Origin: an uncultured Duodenibacillus sp.
GTDB taxonomy: Bacteria; Pseudomonadota; Gammaproteobacteria; Burkholderiales; Burkholderiaceae_F
DNA: 48,467 nucleotides
Assembly: GCA_944388865.1 (NCBI GenBank)
Contig: CALXKM010000039.1
Location: 1-48,467, forward strand
Direction: 5' to 3'
The position numbers and the translations under genes are program-made. Shown here piece by piece: positions 24,690-34,010 of the stretch. Within the stretch, counting starts at the first letter, position 1, and each line of letters begins with the position of its first letter. The notes below the pieces were generated by a model. It was not told the origin of the DNA and made no database searches. It saw nothing but the letters and a program-made list of their open reading frames with translations.

Positions 24690-25093
24690 GGCCGCTCCTC
24701 TATACGTACGTTGTCAGTTCTTTGTTCTAAATGTGTGCTTTGAGTTGCCATTCTGAGCTAGGCTCCCCGAAAAAGGACCATAGCCCTTTGCCCTGGTGCA
24801 CATGCCGCAAAACGCTGTTTCAAGCTCCCTGCGGGGCTCTTTGCGGGTGCAGAGCAAAAAACGCCCGACCAACATGATATAGGGTCAAGCCGGGGGTCTC
24901 AACACAAGGACTGGTATTTTACAATCCAAAGACGATTTGGCAAGACGAAGAGCGAAACAAAATTTTTCACCTCTGGCCTTTCTCTGCCCTCATGACCCGC
25001 ACAAGGCGGCCTCACGAAACGATTAGGTATTTACCCTAGCCAAACAAAGCTTGCGACAGATGATTCTGACAGATGATTCTTTTTTCGGCTTGA
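24690..25093 (-). other. nrdD leader and promoter region
   Basis: These 404 bp hold no gene or tRNA. Read leftward, a possible promoter TTGAGA (around 24902) with TATATC 15 bp on lies upstream of a leader of about 190 nt. The leader is GC-rich with several short self-complementary stretches around 24780-24870, so folding is likely, but no cobalamin riboswitch or other known element was recognised. Next to dxr lies the tandem repeat described separately. Confidence 0.4.
25055..25080. repeat. perfect tandem 13-bp duplication next to the dxr stop
   Basis: GACAGATGATTCT occurs twice without a gap (25055-25067 and 25068-25080), followed by TTTTTT. It begins 14 bp beyond the dxr stop codon. It looks like a replication-slippage duplication. 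Confidence 0.85.
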
Positions 25094-26284
25094 TCAGCAG
25101 GCAGCAGACTGCCCGCGATTCTTCTCGAGCCACTGCTGCGCACGCGCGCGTACCTCAGCGTCAAGCGCGGCAATGTCCGGCACTCCAGCCAGCGGCGCAT
25201 CGTCGTACGCATCAAGCATCGCCCGACACACGCGAGCGATGTCGACAAAGCCCGCGCGCGACTCTAAAAAGGCCGCCACGCCCGCTTCGTTGGCAGCGTT
25301 TAAAACGACGGCTGCCTTCTGGCCGCGACGAGCGGCTTCATAGGCATAGGCAAGCTGCGGGAAGCGTTTCATGTCGGGGGTGCTGAAATCAAGCCTTCCG
25401 ATCTCAGGCAGCGACAAGCGCTTGGATGAACCCTGAATCCTTTGCGGGTAGCCCAGACAATAGGCAATAGGCGTCTTCATGCTCGGCGTGCCGAGCTGGG
25501 CAATCACAGCGCCGTCGGCAAACTCAACCATGGAGTGCACAATCGACTGCGGATGGATCACAACGCCGATGTCGTCGACCGACTTATTGAAAAGGTGGTG
25601 TGCCTCAATCACTTCAAGGCCTTTGTTCATCAAGGTCGCTGAGTCGATCGTGATTTTTCGGCCCATCGACCAGGTAGGATGCGCCAAAGCCATTTCAGGC
25701 GAAACGCTTTCAAGATCAATTTCGGGCCTGCCGTGAAAGGGGCCTCCCGAGCAGGTCAGCCACAGCTTGGACGTCTGAGCATCTTGCTCGTTGCCTGCGT
25801 GCAGACACTGAAAGATGGCATTGTGCTCGCTGTCAACGGGCAAAATCTTTGCACCCGTGCGGCGCGCAAGCGTCATGAGCATGTCGCCGCCGCAGACGAT
25901 GCTCTCCTTGTTGGCCATCAACACGCGCTTGCCTGCGCCCACCGCCGCAAAGCTCGGCACCACTCCGGCCGAGCCCACGACGGCCTGAATGACGGTATCG
26001 ACTTCCGGGTCGCCGGCCACGGCGCGAAGCGCCTCAGTGCCGCTGGCTACGCTCACATGCGTGACGCCAAGCTGCGCGAGCTCCTCGAGCAAAGGCTTAT
26101 AGAGCTCGTCGCGCGCAACAGCAACAAGCTCAGGCTGCCAGACGCTGGCGAGCTGCGCGAGCTTTTTCACATTGGTATTGGCGCAAAGCACGCGCACGTG
26201 GTACCGATCCGGATATTGAGCGATGACGTCCAGAGCGCTGGTCCCGATCGAGCCCGTTGCGCCCAAAATGGCAATGTTTTCCAT
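25094..26284 (-). CDS. dxr: 1-deoxy-D-xylulose 5-phosphate reductoisomerase
   Basis: A 396-residue NADPH-dependent enzyme for the second step of the MEP isoprenoid pathway, the target of fosmidomycin. The N-terminal nucleotide motif is LGATGSIG (7-14). MANKES and PVDSEHNAIF supply substrate and metal contacts, and EVIEAHHLF is present. It starts 10 bp after the metallophosphoesterase stop. In most betaproteobacteria dxr follows cdsA and precedes rseP; here it is separated from both. Confidence 0.97.
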   Translation of the reverse strand: MENIAILGATGSIGTSALDVIAQYPDRYHVRVLCANTNVKKLAQLASVWQPELVAVARDELYKPLLEELAQLGVTHVSVASGTEALRAVAGDPEVDTVIQAVVGSAGVVPSFAAVGAGKRVLMANKESIVCGGDMLMTLARRTGAKILPVDSEHNAIFQCLHAGNEQDAQTSKLWLTCSGGPFHGRPEIDLESVSPEMALAHPTWSMGRKITIDSATLMNKGLEVIEAHHLFNKSVDDIGVVIHPQSIVHSMVEFADGAVIAQLGTPSMKTPIAYCLGYPQRIQGSSKRLSLPEIGRLDFSTPDMKRFPQLAYAYEAARRGQKAAVVLNAANEAGVAAFLESRAGFVDIARVCRAMLDAYDDAPLAGVPDIAALDAEVRARAQQWLEKNRGQSAAC

Positions 26285-26294
26285 CTGATTGATC

Positions 26295-27431
26295 CTAGTG
26301 CGTCTGCGCGCGCTTCAAAGTAAGCAAAGTAACTTCTCCGGCCGTTCCGATGCGAAGCAAAAAACCGTTCCAGACGTCGGTGCCGGGGTTGACGTAGAGC
26401 TTGATGCCGTCTTTGAGATTGTAGAGACCTTTGACGAAGCCCTGGTTGAGTTTAGCCACAATCGGATCCAGAACAAAGATCTGTGCGCCGTGCGTGTGTC
26501 CTGAAAGAATCAAGTCGGCCTTGCTGCCTACTCGCAAAGCAAACTTCGGCTGATGCAAAAGAAGCACGCTGAAAACGTTTTCTGGAGCTCCGTCAAATGC
26601 TTTGGCTGAATCCGGAAGCTCACGGTCATAACGCAGTGCTCCCATGGGATCGACAAGGCCTGCCACGACCATCCGAGCACCGTTTTTCTCAACGACAGCA
26701 TGTGCGTTGTAGAGCATCCTCACGCCCAGAGTCGGCAAAAATTCTCTCCAGCCCTCATAGTCGACGTAGTGCTCGTGATTGCCTTCGCAGCCCCAAACGC
26801 CAAGAGGCGCCGAGAGCTCCTTTAAAGGAGCAAGGTCCTCTGCCCTCTCGCTCACGAGCCCGTCGACAAAGTCTCCCGTGATTGCAATCATGTCGGGGTT
26901 GAGCCCATTGACTTCGCGCACCACGCGCTCGATGCGGTCTTTGCGAAAGGCGCTCGAAACATGAAGATCCGAAATCTGCGCAATCGTCGTGCCGTCAAGC
27001 CGCGGGTCAAGGTTTGCGATTTCGACATCGACTCGCTTGATCTCAAGCACATCCACGGCCTGCCGCGTTCCGTAAAAAGCCGCAGCAACGGCCAGCGCCA
27101 CGATCGCACAAGCAAGCGTTGTGCTCTTGCCCAGAGCTGCAAGCGGAAGTCCGAAAACACGCGCAGGCACCGAGATCGCCTCGCGAAAAAGCGTGAGCAC
27201 AAACACGCTGAATGTGATGTTTTGCAACAGACCGCCAACGATCATCACCGTCTGCGGCAGATCTGGTGCGACCATCGAGCCGCCCGCAAAGCGCGCGACA
27301 GCGGGAAAAAGCGCGCCGGGAATTACCAGCGCGCAGAGCATGGCTCTTGTTCTTTTATTTCTAAAAGCCGGCCAAATCAGCCGAAAGAAAATAAAAAGAG
27401 CGATGAGCGGATAAATAACGGCAAATCGCAT
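26295..27431 (-). CDS. membrane-anchored calcineurin-like metallophosphoesterase
   Basis: A 378-residue protein with four likely N-terminal membrane helices (about 1-130), then a calcineurin-type phosphoesterase domain. The metal-binding motifs occur in order: SDLHVS, TGDFVDG, GNHEHY and SGHTHGAQ. It resembles YkuE/YaeI-type enzymes, some of which act on lipid-linked phosphates, but the substrate cannot be deduced. The start is uncertain: ATG 27431 fits the first membrane helix, while GTG and TTG codons up to 27494 are open and none has a strong ribosome site. It lies 10 bp upstream of dxr, so the two are probably co-transcribed. Confidence 0.85.
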   Translation of the reverse strand: MRFAVIYPLIALFIFFRLIWPAFRNKRTRAMLCALVIPGALFPAVARFAGGSMVAPDLPQTVMIVGGLLQNITFSVFVLTLFREAISVPARVFGLPLAALGKSTTLACAIVALAVAAAFYGTRQAVDVLEIKRVDVEIANLDPRLDGTTIAQISDLHVSSAFRKDRIERVVREVNGLNPDMIAITGDFVDGLVSERAEDLAPLKELSAPLGVWGCEGNHEHYVDYEGWREFLPTLGVRMLYNAHAVVEKNGARMVVAGLVDPMGALRYDRELPDSAKAFDGAPENVFSVLLLHQPKFALRVGSKADLILSGHTHGAQIFVLDPIVAKLNQGFVKGLYNLKDGIKLYVNPGTDVWNGFLLRIGTAGEVTLLTLKRAQTH

Positions 27432-27608
27432 GACTCGAGAATCTATCAGTTCGCAAGGCTTGCTCAGGAGCACTAAGCCAAAAGCAAGCGGCAATGATAA
27501 AAGGCAAAAGATCCTTTCTGCGGCCGCGAGCGCGAAAAATTATGACACGGCTCGCTGCACATGCACGAAGAAAAGCTGCTCTGCATTGTCCTCAGCCTCA
27601 GGCAACTT

Positions 27609-29513
27609 TCAGCGCGCCTCCTGCGGTATGACCAGACGCACCGTCGTGCCGCTGCGGTAAGGCCCTGCCTCGGCAGACTCAACCGAAACGATGGCACCAA
27701 TTCTTGATGCGCGCTCGCGCATGATGTTGAGACCCACATGGCGCTTGCTGCGCGCTTTGAGAATGTTTTCATCAATGCCGATGCCGTTGTCGCTCACCAG
27801 AAGCTCAAAATCATCTGCATTTCTGATGTCGACCTGCACCTGCGTTGCCTTGGAATGCTTTCTCACGTTGGCAAGCGCCTCCTGCATGATGAAGATCACC
27901 TGCAGCTTTTGCTTATCGGTAAGCTCCTGCCCCTCACCTCTCGTTACAAGCCGCACCTTGAGCTTGGTCTGCGCCTCAAACCGCTCTATGACCGTAGCAA
28001 TGCCCTCTGCAAAGCTCTCCTTGTGCAGACGTTCACGGAAGTTGAGCAGCAGTTCGCGCACGTCCTCGTAGCACTCCATGACGCCTGTCTTGATGAGCGA
28101 CACCGTTTCATCGACCAAGCCCTGTTCCTTGTTTTTAAGCCCGGTTTCGAGAAGCTGCACCTGAAGGTTCAAAAACGAAAGCGACTGCGCGATCGAGTCG
28201 TGCAGCCCCTGCGCCATGAGCGTGCGCTCCTGAATGACCGCATACTGCTGGTCGCGTTCGATAAGGCGCACATTGTCGATGGCCACTCCAAGATGCGTGC
28301 CGAAATTTTCATAAAGGCGGTAACTTTGCGTCGGAAGCTTTTCCATGGTCTTGAAATAAAGCACAAAAAAGCCGATGTCCTTGAGACCGTTGCGGATGTG
28401 AAAAACATAGGCCGTCTTGTAGCCGCTCATGCCCTCAAAGCGAAGCTTGGGCAGAAAATCCGCAGGCATGTCGACGGTAATGCGAAGCGGCATGTCGCTT
28501 TTAAAAACCGACTCAATCGAATCAACCGAAATCGGATTCAACGACAAGGCCGAAAACACATCTGAGGGAAGATCCGCACTTGCCGCAAGTTCAACATGCT
28601 TGCGACGGCGATTGATGAGATAAACCGCACAGCCGTCATTTTTGGCGTAGCCCATCAGCTTGGTGGTAAAGCCCTCGCACAGTTCGTCAACCGTATGCTG
28701 CTGACCAAGAAATGTCGTCATCTCGTAGAGCTGCGACAGATTGCGGTTTTGCACTTCCACAGCTTCGGTTTTTTCCTTAACCTTGGCTTCAAGATTTTCC
28801 ACAAGATCCTGCAGGCGGCTCACCATGCGGTTAAAGCCTCGGCCGATGGCCTCGAATTCGGCGCTGCCCGACAAATGCACACGAGCATTGAGTTCGCCCT
28901 GCATCACTTTCTTCATCGCCTCGCCCAGACGCTCCGTAGGACGAATCACCCACACCGTCAGCAGCCACATGATGACCAGAAGGCTCGCGACGGCAGCCGT
29001 CAAAAGCAAAGTCTGCAGCAGCCTTTGCACAGACAGAAAATGCGCTCGGTTGTCGCTGATCACCGTCTGCAGCTCCATGAGGCTGCGCACGTAGGACTCA
29101 ACCACAGGGCTGTCGTCAAGAGATTGCGTGCGGCGCATTTCATAGAGAATGGGCTTGACGGTCTCAAGCCACGCCAAGCGAAAACGAGAAAGCCCGGCCC
29201 GATCTTTGTCATTGATGCTCAGAAAGTCCTGAGCCGCAGGAAAATCGAAAATGCGCAGCGACATGTCAAAAGCGCGCATTTCAGCTTCAAAATTCACCTG
29301 TGGATAGCGTTCATCGACAAGAATCACCATGCGGTAGATTTGCCCGGGCATCTGTCCGACGATGGTCTGCGTTCGGGCTGCGTCTTCAATGCGCCAGCTC
29401 AGGGCCATCGTATATCCGATGGTCATGACGATAAACGTCACCCAAAGCGCCGTCAAAGCAAGCAGACGAGTCGACAAACGCTTAGAAAAATTTTTGACTG
29501 AAGTCTGAGTCAT
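27609..29513 (-). CDS. NarX-like nitrate/nitrite sensor histidine kinase (orphan)
   Basis: A 634-residue inner-membrane kinase. It has two membrane segments (about 17-38 and 165-190) enclosing a periplasmic sensor. Residues 44-62 (DAARTQ...GQIYRM) resemble the P-box region that binds nitrate/nitrite in NarX/NarQ. A HAMP domain (190-245), a GAF-like domain (about 265-415), a HisKA_3 dimerisation helix with His438 in GLHDSIAQSL and a C-terminal ATPase domain (VSDNGIG, HVGLNIMRERA) follow. In the NarX family it would sense nitrate or nitrite and signal to a LuxR-type regulator. No response regulator gene lies beside it or elsewhere in the window. Confidence 0.85.
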   Translation of the reverse strand: MTQTSVKNFSKRLSTRLLALTALWVTFIVMTIGYTMALSWRIEDAARTQTIVGQMPGQIYRMVILVDERYPQVNFEAEMRAFDMSLRIFDFPAAQDFLSINDKDRAGLSRFRLAWLETVKPILYEMRRTQSLDDSPVVESYVRSLMELQTVISDNRAHFLSVQRLLQTLLLTAAVASLLVIMWLLTVWVIRPTERLGEAMKKVMQGELNARVHLSGSAEFEAIGRGFNRMVSRLQDLVENLEAKVKEKTEAVEVQNRNLSQLYEMTTFLGQQHTVDELCEGFTTKLMGYAKNDGCAVYLINRRRKHVELAASADLPSDVFSALSLNPISVDSIESVFKSDMPLRITVDMPADFLPKLRFEGMSGYKTAYVFHIRNGLKDIGFFVLYFKTMEKLPTQSYRLYENFGTHLGVAIDNVRLIERDQQYAVIQERTLMAQGLHDSIAQSLSFLNLQVQLLETGLKNKEQGLVDETVSLIKTGVMECYEDVRELLLNFRERLHKESFAEGIATVIERFEAQTKLKVRLVTRGEGQELTDKQKLQVIFIMQEALANVRKHSKATQVQVDIRNADDFELLVSDNGIGIDENILKARSKRHVGLNIMRERASRIGAIVSVESAEAGPYRSGTTVRLVIPQEAR

Positions 29514-29600
29514 TGCCGTGCAGTAAAAAATGATTCCACGACAGATTTTAGTCTTGCCGGAAAATGCCCTTTTTACGCTCTCTCCGTCGCGCAGCGCGCT

Positions 29601-32354
29601 CTAACTAAGCAAATCAGGTTCATCGTCGTCAGAAGCAGCAGGCAGACTGCTTTTTTTAGCCGCCTGCTCCTGGGCGACTCCATCGACAGGCGCAAACGCA
29701 GCCACGGCATTGATCACAAACCGAACCTCTGGTTCTTTGCCCTTTCTGGCTCTTTTTGCCATCAGTCTTTCAAAGTCGCCGCGCACGAGCGTCTTGAGTC
29801 TCACCGTTGACCCACGCATGCCGCTTACCTCAATGCCTCTTTCGTCAACAGGCACTGCCATCGAAAGCTCTTCGCCCACGTTGAGCTCCATCAGACGCAC
29901 GCCTTTGCCGCCATCGGGCAGTTTTCTCAACTCTTCGAGCCTAAAGACCAGTACGCGCCCTTCTGCCGACAAGCACGCCAAAAGCACCTGCTCAGGCTTA
30001 ACCATGCGCGGCGCAAGCATCTTTGCTCCCGCATCGAGCATCATGAAGGTTTTGCCCGAACGAACGCGCGCCTTGAGGTTTTTAATCATGCAGCTCAAGC
30101 CCAGGCCTGCAGAATTAGCGAGAACAACCTGCGCATCATCGGCTCCCACCAGATAGCCCGCAATGCCCATGCCCGCTTCAAAATCAATAAAGCTAGTGAT
30201 GGGCTTGCCGTCGCCTCGGGCCGAAGGCAGCTGATCAACGCCCACAGAGTACACGCGGCCATTGCCGCCCACAACGATGAGCGTATCGCTCGTTTCGCAC
30301 TCAAAAGCTTCAAGCAGCGCATCGCCTCGCTTAAAGCTCATCAGCGTAGCGTCGTGACCGTGCCCCGAGCGACTGCGAACGAAACCCTGGCGCGAGATGA
30401 CGACCGTCACGGGCTCTGAGGCGCAGGCAACGTCGATTGCCGCACGGCTTGCCTCTTCGATGAGCGTGCGGCGATCGTCGCCGTAAAGCTTGGCCGCCTC
30501 GCGGGTCTCGCGGGCAACAACACTTTTAAGCACGCTCTCGTCGTTCAATATGCGCTCTAGTTCAGCGGCCTCTTTTCTTAGTTTGTCCATCTCTTCTCTG
30601 ACGCGCTCGTACTCGAGATTGGCAAGCTGCCTCAAACGCAGCTCGAGAATGTCCTCAGCCTGTACTTCAGTGAGATGAAACTCCTCCATGAGCTTAGCTT
30701 TGGGATGTTCTTCAAAGCGCACGATCTCGATGACGCGGTCAATGTTGTCAACCGCCAGCGAGCGGCCCTCGAGAATATGAAGCCGCAGATTGACCTTTTC
30801 AAACCTTGTCTGCGTTCTGCGCCGAACTGTCTGCAGGCGCGCCGCGAGCCACTCATTGAGAATCTCAACAAGACCCTTTTGCCGCGGACGACCATCGGTG
30901 CCGATCATCACAAGATTCATCGGCGCATTGCACTCAAGCGAGGTTTTGGACAACAGCAAATTGACAAACGCCGTACGGTCAACGCGTGAAGTCTTGGGCT
31001 CGAACACAAGACGCATCTTGGTGTCCTTATCGCATTCGTTGCGCACGCCGTCGAGCATCGAAAGCACAAGCGCCTTGTCGGCTTGTTGATCAGCACTGAG
31101 AGACTTTTTGCCTGCCTTCGTCTTGGGGTTCGTGAGTTCTTCGATCTGCGACAAGACGAGTTCCGCGCTTGCCGCAGGCGGCAGCTCATCGACCACGAGC
31201 TGCCACATGCCGCGCTGCAGCTCCTCAAAGTGATAGCGCGCACGTACGCGCAGACTGCCGCGGCCCGTGAGATAAATCTGTCGAATATCGGCCGCAGGCG
31301 TAATGATCTGTCCGCCGCCCGGAAAATCAGGACCGGGCATCACGGCAAGAATCTCGTCAATCGCAGCCTGCGGATTTTTCAAAAGCAAGAGTACGGCCTG
31401 CGCAGCTTCTCTCAAATTGTGAGGCGGTATTTCGGTTGCCATGCCAACGGCGATGCCGCTGGCGCCATTTAAGAGCACAAAGGGCAACTTGGCAGGCAGC
31501 TGCACGGGTTCTTTGAAGGAGCCGTCATAATTGGGCACGAAGTCCACGTCGCCGCTGTCGAGTTCCGAGAGCAGCAGTTCGGAAATCTTCGTCAACCGCG
31601 CTTCGGTATAACGCATGGCCGCAGGGCCGTCACCGTCGCGCGAACCAAAGTTTCCTTCGCCGTCAATGAGCGGATAGCGCAAACTGAAGTCCTGGGCCAT
31701 GCGCACCATCGCCTCATAGGCTGCCTGATCGCCGTGCGGGTGGTATTTGCCAAGCACGTCGCCCACAACACGCGCGCACTTGACAGCCTTAGCCGGGGGT
31801 GCAAGCCGCATTCTGTCCATGGCATAAAGGATGCGGCGCTGCACGGGCTTCATGCCGTCAAAAACATCGGGCAGCGCTCGGCTCTTGACGACTGAGAGCG
31901 CATATTCGAGATAGGCCTGGGCCGCATAACGCGCAAGCGTGAGCGCCCCGTCGCTTTGCGCCGGTTGTCCGTCGCTTAAAACTTCCGGCAGTTCAGGCTC
32001 TGACTTAGCCGATTTGCTCCGTACAGCCTTAAGCGCATCCTCTTCGAGCGCAACGGGAACATCTTTTGCCTCCCCCTCGGAAAGATTGCGCGAGACCGGT
32101 TCGCTTTGGCCGTCTTCGGCAGCCTCGGGAACAAACATCTGCGCTGTCGCTTGATTTTCTTCGCTTGTCTTCAGAGTTTCAGGTAAGCCTACAGAAAAGT
32201 CTTCATGCCCGGCCAAATCGCTCAAGCGGGCTGTCTCGGATGACTTGCCGCCGGCTGCGGGCTCTTCGCTGCGTTGAGCTTGGCGGTCATTGTCTTCTTC
32301 GGCCATAAAGTCAAATAAATCAGGCGTAGGAGAATTTTTATCTTTTCTAGACAT
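29601..32354 (-). CDS. parC: DNA topoisomerase IV subunit A, with long N-terminal extension
   Basis: A 917-residue ParC, the DNA-cleaving subunit of topoisomerase IV. About 135 acidic, low-complexity residues come before the normal N-terminus ([17 protein letters not shown]). The catalytic Tyr249 lies in AAMRYTE. The quinolone-site helix reads [13 protein letters not shown]: Gln210 takes the place of the Ser80 of E. coli ParC, and Glu214 matches Glu84. The C-terminal pinwheel domain is present. GyrA is ruled out because the canonical GyrA box is missing and the spacing is ParC-like. parE is not adjacent in this window. Confidence 0.93.
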   Translation of the reverse strand: MSRKDKNSPTPDLFDFMAEEDNDRQAQRSEEPAAGGKSSETARLSDLAGHEDFSVGLPETLKTSEENQATAQMFVPEAAEDGQSEPVSRNLSEGEAKDVPVALEEDALKAVRSKSAKSEPELPEVLSDGQPAQSDGALTLARYAAQAYLEYALSVVKSRALPDVFDGMKPVQRRILYAMDRMRLAPPAKAVKCARVVGDVLGKYHPHGDQAAYEAMVRMAQDFSLRYPLIDGEGNFGSRDGDGPAAMRYTEARLTKISELLLSELDSGDVDFVPNYDGSFKEPVQLPAKLPFVLLNGASGIAVGMATEIPPHNLREAAQAVLLLLKNPQAAIDEILAVMPGPDFPGGGQIITPAADIRQIYLTGRGSLRVRARYHFEELQRGMWQLVVDELPPAASAELVLSQIEELTNPKTKAGKKSLSADQQADKALVLSMLDGVRNECDKDTKMRLVFEPKTSRVDRTAFVNLLLSKTSLECNAPMNLVMIGTDGRPRQKGLVEILNEWLAARLQTVRRRTQTRFEKVNLRLHILEGRSLAVDNIDRVIEIVRFEEHPKAKLMEEFHLTEVQAEDILELRLRQLANLEYERVREEMDKLRKEAAELERILNDESVLKSVVARETREAAKLYGDDRRTLIEEASRAAIDVACASEPVTVVISRQGFVRSRSGHGHDATLMSFKRGDALLEAFECETSDTLIVVGGNGRVYSVGVDQLPSARGDGKPITSFIDFEAGMGIAGYLVGADDAQVVLANSAGLGLSCMIKNLKARVRSGKTFMMLDAGAKMLAPRMVKPEQVLLACLSAEGRVLVFRLEELRKLPDGGKGVRLMELNVGEELSMAVPVDERGIEVSGMRGSTVRLKTLVRGDFERLMAKRARKGKEPEVRFVINAVAAFAPVDGVAQEQAAKKSSLPAASDDDEPDLLS

Positions 32355-32492
32355 TGTTAGCGCGGGCTTAATCAGATCAATAGATTACGTACAAAGCAAG
32401 TCCGAGATTGTACCGAGATGCTCCGCAAAAAAAGAACACCGTGCCTTCGAGGACACAGCGCGACAAAAACCGCAGACGGCAGCTTGGACAAT

Positions 32493-33842
32493 CTACGGAG
32501 AGTCGATTTTTTCGCTCTTGTGGGACGGCAGCAGTGTGGGAGTCTCGACAGAACGCAAACGTCGAGTCATGACATTGGTGCGCGTGCGCACGCCGTCGAG
32601 CATCGAGCGAATCCCTTCGACCTTTTTTTCCATAGAGCCCACAGCTTCGGAAAACTTCAAGAATTCGGACTTGATTTCTCCAAGCAGCCGCCAAACCTCA
32701 GCGCTTCTTTTTTCGATTGCAAGCGTTCTAAAGCCCATCTGCAGACTATTTAAAAAGGCGGCCAAAACCGAGGGGCCTGCTATCGTCACATGGTGCTCAC
32801 GCTGCACGCGCTCGGCAAGCCCTGGGATGCTTAGAATTTCGCTCCAGAGACTTTCCAAGGGCAGATACAACACGGCAAATTCCGTCGTATAGGGCACTTC
32901 GACGTACTTGTCGTGAATCTTTTTGGCTTCCGAGAGAATGCGCACCGAAAGCGCCTTAAGACATGCCGACTGCTCCTCAACGTCGCAGGTCTGTCTGGCC
33001 TCAAGCAGCCTCTGATAGTCTTCAAGAGGAAATTTTGCGTCAATCGGCAGCAGCACGTGGCTTGCTTCTTCGGCCCCCGGGAGTCTTACGGCGAACTCAA
33101 CGCGCTCAGAACTTCCCGGACGCGTAGCGATGTTCGTGCAGTATTGCTCCGGCGTGAGAATCTCTTCCAAAAGCAGCGCAAGCTGCATTTCACCGAAAAC
33201 GCCGCGCGTTTTTACATTGGTGAGCACGCGTCTAAGACCGTCGACGTTGCTTGCAATTTCTCGCATCTCTCCAAGTCCCTGATGCACGGCAGTAAGCTGC
33301 TCCTCAACCGTTTTGAAGCTTTCGCTGATGCGGGCATTGAGCGTTGTCTGCAGCTTTTCATCGACCGTATCGCGCAGCGCAGCAAGCGCCTTGTCGTTGG
33401 TCTCGCGCATGGAGGCAAGCGCCTTATCGTTTTCCTGCCTGATGCTTGAAAGTTCTTGGGCAAGCGCTTGACGCACCTGTTCAAGACCAGTTGAAAGATT
33501 CTGTCCGACGCGCTCAAGACGCTTTTCCTGACTGTCGCTGCCGTTTTGCGAAAGCTGCAGAAAATTGGCGAAGTGGTTGCTCTGCACCGTTGCCGCATGC
33601 ATGATCTCTTCGCGAATTCCTGCAATCTGATCGCGCATAAGCTGCAAATGCACGGCATCTGAGGCCTGAACGGCTTCGTTGATGCGCAAAATTTCCTCTT
33701 TGATCTGCTTTTGCCGTGCACTCACACGAAAAAGCGCAGCGACCGCGAACACAAGAAAAATAAAAACGAAAGCCGCCGCTGCAAGCTCTGCCGAAGCCGC
33801 GGAAATACCCAAGGCAGAAAGCCAGTTTTGCACGTTTGTCAT
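32493..33842 (-). CDS. rmuC: DNA recombination protein RmuC homologue
   Basis: A 449-residue protein with an N-terminal membrane anchor (about 20-42), a long coiled coil (45-190; repeated NDKALA segments) and the RmuC nuclease-like domain (about 205-400). Family motifs are LTNVKTRGVFGEMQLALLLEEIL region, PIDAKFP with the expected Asp and Lys, and GPSVLAAFLNSLQMGF. RmuC limits rearrangements at inverted repeats in E. coli; the biochemical activity is inferred from the fold. It lies between htpG and parC and has its own start 125 bp after the htpG terminator region. Confidence 0.93.
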   Translation of the reverse strand: MTNVQNWLSALGISAASAELAAAAFVFIFLVFAVAALFRVSARQKQIKEEILRINEAVQASDAVHLQLMRDQIAGIREEIMHAATVQSNHFANFLQLSQNGSDSQEKRLERVGQNLSTGLEQVRQALAQELSSIRQENDKALASMRETNDKALAALRDTVDEKLQTTLNARISESFKTVEEQLTAVHQGLGEMREIASNVDGLRRVLTNVKTRGVFGEMQLALLLEEILTPEQYCTNIATRPGSSERVEFAVRLPGAEEASHVLLPIDAKFPLEDYQRLLEARQTCDVEEQSACLKALSVRILSEAKKIHDKYVEVPYTTEFAVLYLPLESLWSEILSIPGLAERVQREHHVTIAGPSVLAAFLNSLQMGFRTLAIEKRSAEVWRLLGEIKSEFLKFSEAVGSMEKKVEGIRSMLDGVRTRTNVMTRRLRSVETPTLLPSHKSEKIDSP

Positions 33843-33939
33843 CCAAGAAAAACCTAAACGGCTTCAAGCCTAACAGCATTTGCTCAAAACCGCGTGCTTT
33901 TTCGCTCGTTTCTAACGAGCTGATCTTCGTGCACGCCGC

Positions 33940-33983
33940 AAAAAAAGCCGGTTCTACCCCGCATGGAGACTGAACCGGCTTTT
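33940..33983 (-). terminator. intrinsic terminator of htpG
   Basis: AAAAGCCGGTTC (33943-33954) and GAACCGGCTTTT (33972-33983) form a perfect 12-bp stem. On the minus strand the stem runs into a T-run of seven. It lies 27 nt past the htpG stop codon. Confidence 0.9.
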
Positions 33984-34010
33984 GCTCGCTAAAAGGAAAA
34001 TGCTTGAATG

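Noticed and set aside
24690-25093. A cobalamin riboswitch or NrdR box upstream of nrdD
   Set aside because: No B12-box-like sequence and no NrdR-type palindrome could be found by eye, although the leader is long and GC-rich.
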